From contig JADFZO010000001.1 in assembly GCA_015232465.1 (NCBI GenBank), positions 1 to 64,000 on the forward strand: 64,000 nt of DNA, in the 5' to 3' direction. The notes beneath the pieces are model-generated. The model ran no database searches, had not been told where the DNA came from, and saw nothing but the letters and a program-made list of their open reading frames with translations. A program made the translations under genes and the position numbers. Of the stretch, positions 18,915-28,944 are shown one piece after another. The first letter of the stretch is position 1. Each line of letters begins with the position of its first letter. Source of the stretch: Desulfamplus sp. (GTDB lineage: Bacteria; Desulfobacterota; Desulfobacteria; Desulfobacterales; Desulfobacteraceae).

Positions 18915-21092
18915 TTATGAGATATTTAGGCTACACACAATTTTTGTTCCAATGTTTAGCTCTGAAAATATCTCCAATTTTCCGCCAACTAAGGTTGCAC
19001 GCTCTCTCATTCCAGTTAGCCCTAAACCATGATACTCCCTATTTTCAACAGATGAAAAACCGCAGCCATTATCTTCAACACTCAATTTTAAGCACCCTTT
19101 ATCATTAGAATCTTTTGGCAGCTCTGCTGTAAGATCAACTGAAATTTCAGTAGCTTTTGAGTGTTTTAGTGCGTTTGTCAAAGCCTCTTGAGCTATTCTG
19201 TAAAGTGCAGTTGCAACAGTGTCATCAATCTCTGGAATTGGGGTATGACGAAACAGAAACCAGACATCTGAGCGTTTTTCAAAATCACGCACAAGAGACT
19301 CTAAAGCATCAACAAGACCAAGATCATCAAGAAGCCCAGGTCTTAGACGAAACGCCATAGCTCTAACATCTGCAATTGTGTCATCAATAAGAGAGCAGAT
19401 GCGACTTGCCCGATTAGCAGCATCTGGATCAATTGGCTCAAGATACTTTTCAAGCCACACGCTATCCATTTTAAGTGCTGTAAGAACCTGCCCTAAATGG
19501 TCATGCAGCTCCCTTGCAACTGCTCGCCGCTCATTTTCATGTGCTGCCATTATATTGCCAGATAGTTTTCTTAACTGATCTTGAACACGTTTTAGCTCCT
19601 CTGTTCGCTCCTCAACCTGCTGTTCAAGATCAAGAGAGTAGCGAGATAATCTCTCTTGTGCTAACTCAAGATCGTGCTGTGCCTGATTTTTTTCTGTAAC
19701 ATCAACGCTTACAGCAAGAGACCTTACAACTTTTCCCGTCTCATCTCTAACTCCATAACACGATAGAAGAATCTCAATCTCTTCGCCACTCTTTTTAACA
19801 TAGTTATATGGAACATCTTTGCAAAAACCAGTTTTAAAAAAATAGGGGAAAATAACATCTTCAGCATATTTTCTTGACGATTCATTGTAAAAATCTGTCA
19901 ATTTTTTTCCAATAACCTCATCTCTTGAGTATTCCATCTTTTCAAGCCAAAAATCGCTGACTCTAATAATTTTGCCCTCAGTATCAATCGAGTGTAGCAT
20001 CACTGGAGTTTTATGGTAGATGTGTCTGTAACGAGCCTCATTTAATCTTAGCTCATTTTCAGCCTTTTTTCGCCTAAATATCTCTTGAAGAGCCTTTCTG
20101 TAGAGAATAAAAACAGAGATTCCAATAAATATGGATATAATAAGAGTAACCTGCCCAATTACCCGAATAAATGGGTCTGCAAGCTCACGTGAAATCTCTT
20201 TAAGGCTTCTTAAATGGACTATTTTCCAACCAGGGTACCCATCAAGAGCCATCTGAGAGTAGAGGTATTTTTGCCTATTTTGATCAATAACGTAGCCATT
20301 ATTTAGCTGTGAAAAACCAGCCCAGCTCCAATCAATATTGCCAAATTGACGGGTGGAGTTGATCTTTTCAATCTCCTCTTTATTAAGCTGCCATAAAAGC
20401 ATTAATTTAAGCTCATCGTGGTTGGAGATAAATATAACGCCGTTTGGGTCGCTAACCAACAGTATCCCTTCTGAATCTGCAAATAGCTTTGATTCGATCA
20501 TCTCAACAGATGCCTTCATTACAGCCACGCCAATAATTTTGCGATTTATATTTCTATCCTCAGATTCAAAAGATTTAGAGTTATCAATAAGATTTGGGAA
20601 GTCATAAATTGGGTGGCTATAATAGACCCCTCTTTTTCTTGATGTTGTTCCAAGTGCAAGATATGTTGATGGTCTATCTGCAATTGCCTCTATAAAGTAT
20701 GGTCTAAATGCAAAATTTTGTCCCACAAAGCTGTCTGGCTCATCTCTGTTGCTTGAGGCTATTGTGTTGCCTAAGTTATCCATAAGATAGCAGACCTCAA
20801 GGTTTAGCGATTGTGCAAAGTTATCAAGAATAGAGTTTGCCCTGTTTATCTCTTTATTTAGCTTTAGAGCCTCTTTTAACTCTTTTAGTCCAGCAAGTGC
20901 CTTTACAGGCTTTACATGCTCTGAGAGCGAAGATGTAAGCTGTCTATTAAAGAGTTCAAGTCTTGTGTTTGCATGGCTTTCTGCCTGCTGAAATGCAGCT
21001 TGTCTTAAAGAGTGGTAGTATAAACCTCCTCCTGCAGATGCAGACAAAACAGCAAGAATTGCTAAAACTAATATTATTATTCTTAATCGCAT
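18915..21092 (-). CDS. Cache-PAS sensor histidine kinase (HisKA_3 type), partner of the adjacent regulator
   Basis: N-terminal TM plus Cache-like domain, PAS, H-box ELHDHLGQVLTALKMD, HATPase GLGLTGMRERA. Confidence 0.93.
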   Translation of the reverse strand: MRLRIIILVLAILAVLSASAGGGLYYHSLRQAAFQQAESHANTRLELFNRQLTSSLSEHVKPVKALAGLKELKEALKLNKEINRANSILDNFAQSLNLEVCYLMDNLGNTIASSNRDEPDSFVGQNFAFRPYFIEAIADRPSTYLALGTTSRKRGVYYSHPIYDFPNLIDNSKSFESEDRNINRKIIGVAVMKASVEMIESKLFADSEGILLVSDPNGVIFISNHDELKLMLLWQLNKEEIEKINSTRQFGNIDWSWAGFSQLNNGYVIDQNRQKYLYSQMALDGYPGWKIVHLRSLKEISRELADPFIRVIGQVTLIISIFIGISVFILYRKALQEIFRRKKAENELRLNEARYRHIYHKTPVMLHSIDTEGKIIRVSDFWLEKMEYSRDEVIGKKLTDFYNESSRKYAEDVIFPYFFKTGFCKDVPYNYVKKSGEEIEILLSCYGVRDETGKVVRSLAVSVDVTEKNQAQHDLELAQERLSRYSLDLEQQVEERTEELKRVQDQLRKLSGNIMAAHENERRAVARELHDHLGQVLTALKMDSVWLEKYLEPIDPDAANRASRICSLIDDTIADVRAMAFRLRPGLLDDLGLVDALESLVRDFEKRSDVWFLFRHTPIPEIDDTVATALYRIAQEALTNALKHSKATEISVDLTAELPKDSNDKGCLKLSVEDNGCGFSSVENREYHGLGLTGMRERATLVGGKLEIFSELNIGTKIVCSLNIS

Positions 21093-21305
21093 ATTTTTTT
21101 ATTGATTTTGCTTTAAATTGAAAGTGTTGCAAAAGATATTTAGCCTAAACATAAAGCGAACTAACTTTGGTTGTTCTATCTATTTTAAGAGTTGGTTTGT
21201 CAACAGTTAAGATTTAAAAAATCATAGTATAATAAAATAACTTTAGTAATATCTTAAGGATCGTTTAAAAAAATACTTGATTTATTGTTGGTTAAGTAAT
21301 AATCT

Positions 21306-21391
21306 CCTTGCCGTAAGTCAAGGTAAGGTTTCGTTCTAAAGGGAAGTCTAAAGTAAAAAAGATCCATTTGTGAAAGAGGCAAGCACCTTGA
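21306..21391 (+). promoter_or_regulatory. Possible structured cold-shock 5' leader
   Basis: Mutually exclusive CCTTG/CAAGG, CTTGCC/GGCAAG and TCAAGGT/ACCTTGA pairings upstream of the csp start codon. Confidence 0.35.
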
Positions 21392-21436
21392 GTTTTTGGA
21401 ACTATATTATTTTATTTTTTTAAGGAGATTGTCAAA

Positions 21437-21637
21437 ATGGCAGATGGTATCGTAAAATGGTTTAATGATTCAAAAGGTTTTGGTTTTATTGAGCAGGAAA
21501 ATGGACCAGATGTGTTTGTTCACCACACTGGAATCAATGCAAGTGGTTTTAAATCCCTAAACGAAGGTGACCGTGTTAAATTTGATATTGAGCAGGGTCA
21601 AAAAGGACCTGCTGCGGTTAATGTTACTGTTATGTAA
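21437..21637 (+). CDS. CspA-family cold-shock protein
   Basis: [37 protein letters not shown] ribosome binding site. Confidence 0.97.
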   Translation: MADGIVKWFNDSKGFGFIEQENGPDVFVHHTGINASGFKSLNEGDRVKFDIEQGQKGPAAVNVTVM

Positions 21638-21665
21638 TATTAATTAAAATATAAGCACAATTTTG

Positions 21666-21704
21666 AGCACCCCTGATGTAAAAGTCAGGGGTGCTTTTTT
21701 TTTT
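21666..21704 (+). terminator. Rho-independent terminator of csp
   Basis: AGCACCCCTGA / TCAGGGGTGCT 11-bp stem plus T-run. Confidence 0.93.
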
Positions 21705-21872
21705 CTTTTTTAAAATAGATTTCACTTCAAAATATGATAAAAAATTCATCTTTCTTATTTATACTTTATCAAGTCCATGCTACATTAAAAGATAATATAT
21801 GAAAAAATTTTAAGATAAATAAAATATAAAAATAGAGCAAAATAACAATCAAAAGAGATAAAAAGAGTCCTA

Positions 21873-22733
21873 ATGACAATTCAGTGGTTTCCCGGGCATA
21901 TGCAAGAGACAGAGCTTTTCTTAAAAAAGGCTGTCTCTGATGTTGATGTAGTTATGGAGATACTTGATGCTCGCCTGCCCTCCTCCAGTGCCAACCCCCT
22001 TATTGATAAAATCTGCAAATCTGTTTTACGGATAAAGGTTTTGAATAAAAAAGACCTTGCTGATCCTAAGCTAACTCAATTATGGATTGATTACCTAAAC
22101 TCTATAAATGTTTCAGATAGTCGATGCCAAGCCATTGCAATAACAGGGACAGATAGTGTAGATACGTGGCGTGTCATAGAGCTTGCACTCTCAACTCTTG
22201 ATGATTTAAAGGTGAGACTACCAAATAGCCGAAGGTTACGGGTAATGGTGGCTGGTATTCCAAACAGTGGTAAATCAACCATAATGAACACGCTTGCTGG
22301 TAAAAAGGTTGCAAAAATAGGCAATGTGCCTGCAATTACCAAACATCAGCAGCGAACATCTCTTAAAAATAAAATTGATATTTATGATACGCCTGGAGTT
22401 TTGCCGCCCATTTTGGAGAGTGAAGAGCGAGCTTTTAGACTTGCTGCAAGCGGAGCCATATCTGACGTGGCAATTGACTATAACGATGTTGCTATCTTTT
22501 CCATAAAATATTTGATAAAAAAGTATCCTGATGCTATTAAAAATAGGTATGGTATTGAAAATGATGATATATCTGATAGCATTGAAGTTATAAAAAAGAT
22601 CGGCTCTAAAAGAGGCTGTCTTAAAAAAGGGGGCGTTGTTGATCTTCAAAAGGCTTCAAAACTCATTATAAGAGAGTTGCGATCAGGTAAAATAGGACGT
22701 ATAACCTTTGAATCACCAGAAGATTTCTCATAA
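21873..22733 (+). CDS. Ribosome biogenesis GTPase, YlqF/RbgA-like circularly permuted
   Basis: QWFPGHM, DARLPSSSANP, NKKDL, GIPNSGKSTIMN, DTPGVLPP. Confidence 0.93.
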   Translation: MTIQWFPGHMQETELFLKKAVSDVDVVMEILDARLPSSSANPLIDKICKSVLRIKVLNKKDLADPKLTQLWIDYLNSINVSDSRCQAIAITGTDSVDTWRVIELALSTLDDLKVRLPNSRRLRVMVAGIPNSGKSTIMNTLAGKKVAKIGNVPAITKHQQRTSLKNKIDIYDTPGVLPPILESEERAFRLAASGAISDVAIDYNDVAIFSIKYLIKKYPDAIKNRYGIENDDISDSIEVIKKIGSKRGCLKKGGVVDLQKASKLIIRELRSGKIGRITFESPEDFS

Positions 22734-22748
22734 AAAGGCTTTTGAATT

Positions 22749-24944
22749 ATGACTACATTAAAAAAATTTTTAGAAAATTTTGTTTTATTTAAAGTGGCAG
22801 GGCTGCTATCTATAATCTTATTTGTTCTTATTTTTATTACGCCAAACTTGTCTTTAGCTTTAGATTCTCCCCCATACTCAATTGAGGGTAAAGCAATTGG
22901 CATTGGTGGTGAAATTAAAAAAGTAACCTTCTCAAAGTATGATGCTGATATATGTGTAAGCATTGTTGCAGCTCTTGAGAGGTCTCACTATCTTGGGCTT
23001 AAATTTAACGATAATCTATCATCAAAGATATTGAATCAATATATAAATATTCTTGATCCAGCTAAAAATCTCTTTACCATCAAAGAGATAAATGAGTTTG
23101 AAAAGGTTAGGTATTGGCTTGATAACACGCTCAAAAAAGGGGATTTAACACCTGGTTACACAATTTTTAATATCTATCTTGAAAGAAGCTATGAGAAACT
23201 TAGCTATATCAATAAAAATATAGAGACATGGCAAAAGAGCCTTAATTTTAATCAAAATGATGAGATAGATTTAGATAGAAAAGATGCCATATGGCCAGTT
23301 GATAAAGATGAGCTTCAAAGGCTTTGGGAGCATGAGTTAAAAAATACCATAATCTCTTTAAAGCTTGAGGGGGAGAGCGATGATGATATTACCAACCTTT
23401 TATCCAAACGCTATAAAAGCAGGCTCAATCGTCTTGTTCAGACAAACTCTGAAGATGCCTTTAAAACCTATATCAATGCTGTTGCAATGAGCTTTGATCC
23501 CCATACCCAATTTTTTCCCCCTCGTATGTCAGAAGATTTTGATATTCAGATGAGCCTGTCGCTTGAAGGTATTGGTGCTGTGCTGCAGACTGAGTATGAA
23601 TACACTAAAGTTGTAAGTCTAATTCCAGCGGGTCCTGCTGATAAATCAGGGTTTTTGATGCCGGGCGATAAGATTATTGGGGTAGGGCAGGGGTTAAAAG
23701 GTGCAATACAAGATACAGTTGGTTGGCGTATTGATGAGGTTGTCAACCTAATAAGAGGTCCAAAGGACTCGTTTGTTACGATAAAAATAATCCCTGTTGG
23801 GCAAAAAGGGTCTCACAATTTTAAGATAATCAATATAAAGAGAGATAAGGTTAAACTTGAAGAGCAGGCAGCAAGTAAAAAAATTATACCAATTAAACGA
23901 AATGGTCAGGCTTTTAATATTGGAGTGATTACAATTCCAACATTTTATCTTGATTTCAAGGGAATGCAAGAGGGGACAAGCGATTATAGAAGCACTACGC
24001 GTGATGTCTTTTTTCTACTTGAAGAGCTAAAAAAAGAGAATATACAGGGGCTTATAATCGATCTTAGAGATAATGGAGGTGGTGCTCTTCAGGAGGCTAA
24101 TCAACTGACAGGGCTTTTCATAAAATCAGGACCTACTGTGCAGATACGCTCAAGAAATGGATATATGTCAAGATTAGATGATATTGACCCTTCGGTTGAA
24201 TATGCTGGACCGCTTGTTGTAATGGTTAATCGTATGAGTGCATCTGCATCAGAGATATTTGCAGGTGCTATAAGAGATTATAACAGAGGCTTAATTGTTG
24301 GAAATCAGACATTTGGCAAAGGGACTGTTCAAGCTCTTCAGCCAATTGAAAATGGGCAGTTAAAACTTACCAATGCAAAATTTTACAGAGTGTCTGGCGA
24401 GAGCACGCAAAATCTTGGCATTTTGCCTGATATTGAGTTTCCATCAATCTATAACAGCGATGAGACTGGCGAAAGCTCTCTTGATGGTGCGCTACTGTGG
24501 GATAAGTCAGAGCGTGCACAATATAAACCCTATCCTGATACTCAGATTAGTTACACATTATCACAGCTAAAAGATAAGCACCTTAAACGGATTGATAAAA
24601 ATCCAGATTTTGCCCACCTAAGAGAGAGATATGAACTCTCAAAAGAGATATACAATTTAAAATCTTTATCTCTTAATATTGCCAAAAGAACAGAATATAA
24701 AGAGTATCTCAACCGTATGGAGCTTGAGATTGAGAATCGCCTTCGCCGTGCCAAAGGGCAGGAGCCTTTAACATCTATTGAGCAGCTTCAGCAGTTAGAC
24801 CCAAGAAGAAAAGGTGTTGATGATGAAGAGGTTGTGCTTGAAAAGCCCAAAAAAGAGGATAAAGATGATGTTCTTCTAAAAGAGGCTGAGGAGATTATGG
24901 CAGATTTTGTAAACATTGCTCAATCTAAGGGGTATAAGTGGTAG
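22749..24944 (+). CDS. prc: Carboxy-terminal processing (tail-specific) protease, S41
   Basis: PDZ region, MVNRMSASASEIFAGAIRDYNRGLIVGNQTFGKGTVQ, C-terminal Prc-type domain. Confidence 0.95.
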   Translation: MTTLKKFLENFVLFKVAGLLSIILFVLIFITPNLSLALDSPPYSIEGKAIGIGGEIKKVTFSKYDADICVSIVAALERSHYLGLKFNDNLSSKILNQYINILDPAKNLFTIKEINEFEKVRYWLDNTLKKGDLTPGYTIFNIYLERSYEKLSYINKNIETWQKSLNFNQNDEIDLDRKDAIWPVDKDELQRLWEHELKNTIISLKLEGESDDDITNLLSKRYKSRLNRLVQTNSEDAFKTYINAVAMSFDPHTQFFPPRMSEDFDIQMSLSLEGIGAVLQTEYEYTKVVSLIPAGPADKSGFLMPGDKIIGVGQGLKGAIQDTVGWRIDEVVNLIRGPKDSFVTIKIIPVGQKGSHNFKIINIKRDKVKLEEQAASKKIIPIKRNGQAFNIGVITIPTFYLDFKGMQEGTSDYRSTTRDVFFLLEELKKENIQGLIIDLRDNGGGALQEANQLTGLFIKSGPTVQIRSRNGYMSRLDDIDPSVEYAGPLVVMVNRMSASASEIFAGAIRDYNRGLIVGNQTFGKGTVQALQPIENGQLKLTNAKFYRVSGESTQNLGILPDIEFPSIYNSDETGESSLDGALLWDKSERAQYKPYPDTQISYTLSQLKDKHLKRIDKNPDFAHLRERYELSKEIYNLKSLSLNIAKRTEYKEYLNRMELEIENRLRRAKGQEPLTSIEQLQQLDPRRKGVDDEEVVLEKPKKEDKDDVLLKEAEEIMADFVNIAQSKGYKW

Positions 24945-24960
24945 GGGATAAATAGTAGTT

Positions 24961-25284
24961 ATGTATCTCATCTCTTTTTATGTGCCAGAATCTCATCTAA
25001 AATTAGTTACAGAATCTCTTTTTAATAAAGGTGCTGGCAGAGTCGGCAATTATGACTCTTGCTCATGGTTCACCAAAGGTGTTGGTCAGTTTCGCCCCTT
25101 AGATGGTAGCCTGCCTTTTGCTGGCAGAGTTGGTGAGGTTGAGCAGATAGAGGAGATAAAAGTTGAGATGGTTTGTAAAAATAGCCTTATAAAAGAGGCG
25201 ATGCAAGAGCTTTTAAGCGTTCACCCATACGAGACTCCTGCCTATCATGCAATTGAAATATTAACACTTGACGATCTTAAATAG
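24961..25284 (+). CDS. YqfO/NIF3-C-terminal-like small protein
   Basis: VGNYDSCSW, HPYETPAYHAIEI. Confidence 0.8.
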   Translation: MYLISFYVPESHLKLVTESLFNKGAGRVGNYDSCSWFTKGVGQFRPLDGSLPFAGRVGEVEQIEEIKVEMVCKNSLIKEAMQELLSVHPYETPAYHAIEILTLDDLK

Positions 25285-25292
25285 TTGATAGC

Positions 25293-26111
25293 ATGAGTAG
25301 ATTTGAATCTGAATTGGGAGTTTATGCCAAGAGATTGAGTGTTGGATATTCCACAATCGGCAAACAGGGGTTGCTAAAAATTGTCAGTATTATGAACTAT
25401 TTGCAAGATGCAGCCTCAGAACATGCTCATCTTATTGGCAGATCAGGTTTTGATTTGGCAGATGAAAATCTTGGCTGGGTTATCTTTCGCTACCATATTG
25501 AGATAAAAGCTCACCCTCGCTGGCAAGATGAAATTATTGTGAGAACTCGCAGGTTTTCATGCAAGAATCTTTATGAAATACGGCTTTTTAACATAACAAA
25601 AGATGAAAAGGATAAAGAAGAGCTTGTAAGTGCTAAAGGTTGCTGGATCATGGTAAATAAGAAGAGTGGACGACCAGTCAGACTTAGCAGATTTAATACA
25701 GAGCAAGGCGGCTCTTACCCTGAAACCAACTATTTTGAAAATAGCAGCGTTGGGTTAGAGTCATATTTTTCAGAGGTTATAAGATTTAAGGTACCCCATT
25801 ATAAGCTACAATTTAAGGTAGAGACGCACGATCTTGATCTAAATGGGCATGTCAACAATGCTGTTTTTGTCAAGTGGGGCGTGGAGAGTGTTCCAGAGTC
25901 AATTCTTGCCAACTTTTTTCCAGCTAAAATTGATGTTATATTTAATAAAGAGTCTCTCTATGGGGATCAAATTATATCGCAAACTGAGTTATGCGAGGTA
26001 GATGATAGCTTGCCTTTAACTCTTCACTCAATCAAAAGGCAGCAAGATAATGCAGAGCTTGCAAATATTAATATCTGCTGGCAAAGATATGTTACCAATT
26101 ATGTCAGATAG
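25293..26111 (+). CDS. Acyl-ACP thioesterase (FatA-like, hotdog)
   Basis: YLQDAASEHAHLIG, GWVIFRYHIEI, DLDLNGHVNNAVFVKWGVESVP. Confidence 0.85.
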   Translation: MSRFESELGVYAKRLSVGYSTIGKQGLLKIVSIMNYLQDAASEHAHLIGRSGFDLADENLGWVIFRYHIEIKAHPRWQDEIIVRTRRFSCKNLYEIRLFNITKDEKDKEELVSAKGCWIMVNKKSGRPVRLSRFNTEQGGSYPETNYFENSSVGLESYFSEVIRFKVPHYKLQFKVETHDLDLNGHVNNAVFVKWGVESVPESILANFFPAKIDVIFNKESLYGDQIISQTELCEVDDSLPLTLHSIKRQQDNAELANINICWQRYVTNYVR

Positions 26112-26182
26112 TTAAGATATGCAAGCCTTAAGATAGTTAAAAAAATAACTTATTAAAATTATTTGCTCACAAATGGATCATA

Positions 26183-27148
26183 TCACAACTCATAAGGGGT
26201 TAAACTCTCCCATCCTGTATCTGTAACCAATATTGTCTGTTCAAACTGGGCAGACAGAGAGCCATCATCAGTTACTGCTGTCCATTTATCATCTAAAAGA
26301 TGGAGTTTTCTTGTCCCAAGGTTAATCATTGGCTCAATGGTAAAGACCATGCCCGGAACAAGCATCACACCTTTACCCTTTTTGCCAAAATGGAGAACCT
26401 GAGGCTGTTCATGAAAGTTTAGCCCCACACCATGCCCCACAAACTCCCTTACAACTGAACAGCCTTGAGATTCAGCATAACTCTGAATTGCCCAGCCAAT
26501 ATCGCCAAGCCTTGAACCAGGCTTGACAGTCTCAATTGCCCGTTTAAGAGACTCTCTTGCCACAGATACAATTTTAATTGCATCAGGTCTTGGTGTGCCA
26601 ACAAAAAATGTTTTGTTGGCATCTGCATAATACCCATTTAAGATAGGGGTAATATCAACATTGACAATATCGCCATTTTTTAGAACTCGCTCACCGGGAA
26701 TCCCATGACATATCACCTCATTGACCGAAACACAGACACTTTTTGGAAAACCTCGATAATTTAAAGGTGCAGGAATAGCCCCAGCCTTTATTGTCTCATC
26801 ATGGACAAATGTGTTTATCTCATCGGTTGTAATTCCAGGGCAGAGCATCTTTTCAACTTTGTCCATAATATCAAGCAGCAGCACACCAGCTTTTCGTATC
26901 CCCTCAATCTCGTGCGGCTCTTTTAAAATAATATCAAATTTTTTTTTATACTCCTCTTTTAAGGTTGGCACTTTTGGAGGAATTTTAATTTGCAGCCTTC
27001 CAGCTATTCTGTTCAAAAGGGTAGGTGGCTGATTTTGAGCTACACTTGAGCCTTGATTTATCTTCATGCAGCAAAATTTATATTTTTTACCGCTTCCGCA
27101 TGGACATAAGCTGTTTCTTCCAACTATATTTTTAGATTGTTGTTTCAT
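26183..27148 (-). CDS. map: Methionine aminopeptidase type I with N-terminal SEC-C motif
   Basis: GRNSLCPCGSGKKYKFCC; NVDITPILNGYYADANKTF, GHGVGLNFHEQP, FTIEPMI. Confidence 0.95.
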   Translation of the reverse strand: MKQQSKNIVGRNSLCPCGSGKKYKFCCMKINQGSSVAQNQPPTLLNRIAGRLQIKIPPKVPTLKEEYKKKFDIILKEPHEIEGIRKAGVLLLDIMDKVEKMLCPGITTDEINTFVHDETIKAGAIPAPLNYRGFPKSVCVSVNEVICHGIPGERVLKNGDIVNVDITPILNGYYADANKTFFVGTPRPDAIKIVSVARESLKRAIETVKPGSRLGDIGWAIQSYAESQGCSVVREFVGHGVGLNFHEQPQVLHFGKKGKGVMLVPGMVFTIEPMINLGTRKLHLLDDKWTAVTDDGSLSAQFEQTILVTDTGWESLTPYEL

Positions 27149-28660
27149 TTAACTTAACTCTTCTTCTATTTTTGATTTATGCTTAATCGTTCCCCAAAGC
27201 GAGTGAGGATAAGCCTCTTTTATATAAACATCAACTATCTGCCCCTGACTTATATTGTCTGAATAAAAATGGACAATCTTGCCAGACTCTGTCCGTCCTG
27301 TCATCTGAGGCAGTTGCAATTGTGAATCTTCATTGTCATACTCTAATGTATCTTTTATCTGCCGTTTTTTAAGGCTTTTGCCCTCAACTAAAACAGTTTG
27401 ATAAGTGCCAATTAATGCCCTATTTTTCTTTTCAGTGTAGTTATCTTGAAGTGCAAGAAGCTCATTTAGCCTTGCGAGCTTCTCCTCTTCATCAACAGCA
27501 CCAGAAAATTTTGAGGCTGGTGCATTTGGGCGATCTGAATATGCAAAGGCAAAAATGCCGTCAAATTCAACGCTTTTTATAAGATCAAGGCTCTGTTCAA
27601 AATCGTTGCGAGTTTCAGACGGAAAACCCACAATCATATCAGAGGAGATAGCAATATCAGGGCACTGCTCTTTAAGCATTGATATTCTCTCTAAATATTT
27701 CTCCCTTGTATAGCCTCTGTTCATCTTCTTTAAAATGGCGTTTGAGCCAGACTGAACAGGAAGATGGAGCTGGCTACACACCTTTTTTATATCCCTGATT
27801 GCAAATATAAGCTCATCTGAAATATCTTTTGGGTGAGATGTTGCAAATCTGATACGCTCAATTCCATGAATTTTGCTAATCTTTTCAAGAAGTTCTGGGA
27901 AAGTGCAATTTTGCCTGTTAAATATTGTCCTTTGCGTGTGGTTACGCTCTTGAGCATTATTATCGCCAACTATGCCATAAGAGTTTACATTTTGCCCAAG
28001 CAGCGTAACCTCTTTAACTCCATGCCTTGCAAGGGTTGTAATCTCTTGCACAATGCTCTCTGGTGCTCTGCTTCGCTCACGCCCTCTGACATAAGGGACA
28101 ATGCAGTAGGTACAAAAGTTATTGCAACCCTGCATAATAGTTACAAATTTTGAGACCTTTTTGCTGTTACTTGTTAAATCTGAATCAGGGTTTGCTCTTC
28201 TAATATCAGCAGTTGGAAAGTAGGGCATTGATTCAAAAATTGATGCACTATCCTCAATATCAGTAATATGCTTTTTACCTTTTGGGTGTTTTCTGTTTAA
28301 CAAAACCATATTTATAAGGTTGGGGAGCCGTGCAAATGATTGAGTTCCCATAACAACGTCAAGATGAGGAATCCGTTTAAAGACATTTTCTCCCTCTTGC
28401 TGTGCAACACAGCCAGCCATAATGGCAATTAGATTTGGATTCTTACGTTTTTTAGTTGCAAGAGTGCCAAGAAAGCTAAACGCCTTCTCCTGAGCCTTTT
28501 CCCTTATTGAGCAGGTGTTACAAACCACAATATCAGCCTTGTCAAGTTTATCTGTCTGTGCATATCCAATATTGTCAAGAATTGATGCAATTTTTTCAGA
28601 ATCATAACTGTTCATCTGACAGCCAATAGTATAAATATAAGCATAACCTCTATAATTCAT
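27149..28660 (-). CDS. miaB: tRNA-2-methylthio-N6-dimethylallyladenosine synthase
   Basis: Radical SAM GCNNFCTYCIVPYVRGRERSR, UPF0004 GCQMNSYDSEKI, TRAM domain. Confidence 0.96.
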   Translation of the reverse strand: MNYRGYAYIYTIGCQMNSYDSEKIASILDNIGYAQTDKLDKADIVVCNTCSIREKAQEKAFSFLGTLATKKRKNPNLIAIMAGCVAQQEGENVFKRIPHLDVVMGTQSFARLPNLINMVLLNRKHPKGKKHITDIEDSASIFESMPYFPTADIRRANPDSDLTSNSKKVSKFVTIMQGCNNFCTYCIVPYVRGRERSRAPESIVQEITTLARHGVKEVTLLGQNVNSYGIVGDNNAQERNHTQRTIFNRQNCTFPELLEKISKIHGIERIRFATSHPKDISDELIFAIRDIKKVCSQLHLPVQSGSNAILKKMNRGYTREKYLERISMLKEQCPDIAISSDMIVGFPSETRNDFEQSLDLIKSVEFDGIFAFAYSDRPNAPASKFSGAVDEEEKLARLNELLALQDNYTEKKNRALIGTYQTVLVEGKSLKKRQIKDTLEYDNEDSQLQLPQMTGRTESGKIVHFYSDNISQGQIVDVYIKEAYPHSLWGTIKHKSKIEEELS

Positions 28661-28910
28661 TAATATAAATATCCTTTTTCAAATCACAAAGCACAGCCTC
28701 AACATCCTCTTCACAACCAGGTGCAATAGCAAACCTAACAAGTCCATATTTTATATCAGGGTTTAGTGCTGTATTGGGATTACTGTTTAAATTAGCAGGC
28801 GTTACATCAAGGGTTGTTATTACTGCAATCCCATCATAAGCCTCAAATATAAACTTTAAAAATCCGATTCTACTCTTATCTACCCTAAAAATTTTGTGAA
28901 TAGTTCTCAC
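28650..28910 (-). CDS. Small DUF4911-like protein
   Basis: Overlaps the miaB start by 11 bp; DKSRIGFLKFIFEAYDGIAVITTLD pattern. Confidence 0.6.
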   Translation of the reverse strand: MRTIHKIFRVDKSRIGFLKFIFEAYDGIAVITTLDVTPANLNSNPNTALNPDIKYGLVRFAIAPGCEEDVEAVLCDLKKDIYINEL

Positions 28911-28944
28911 AACTAAAACTCCTATAAATATGACCCGTATAGAC

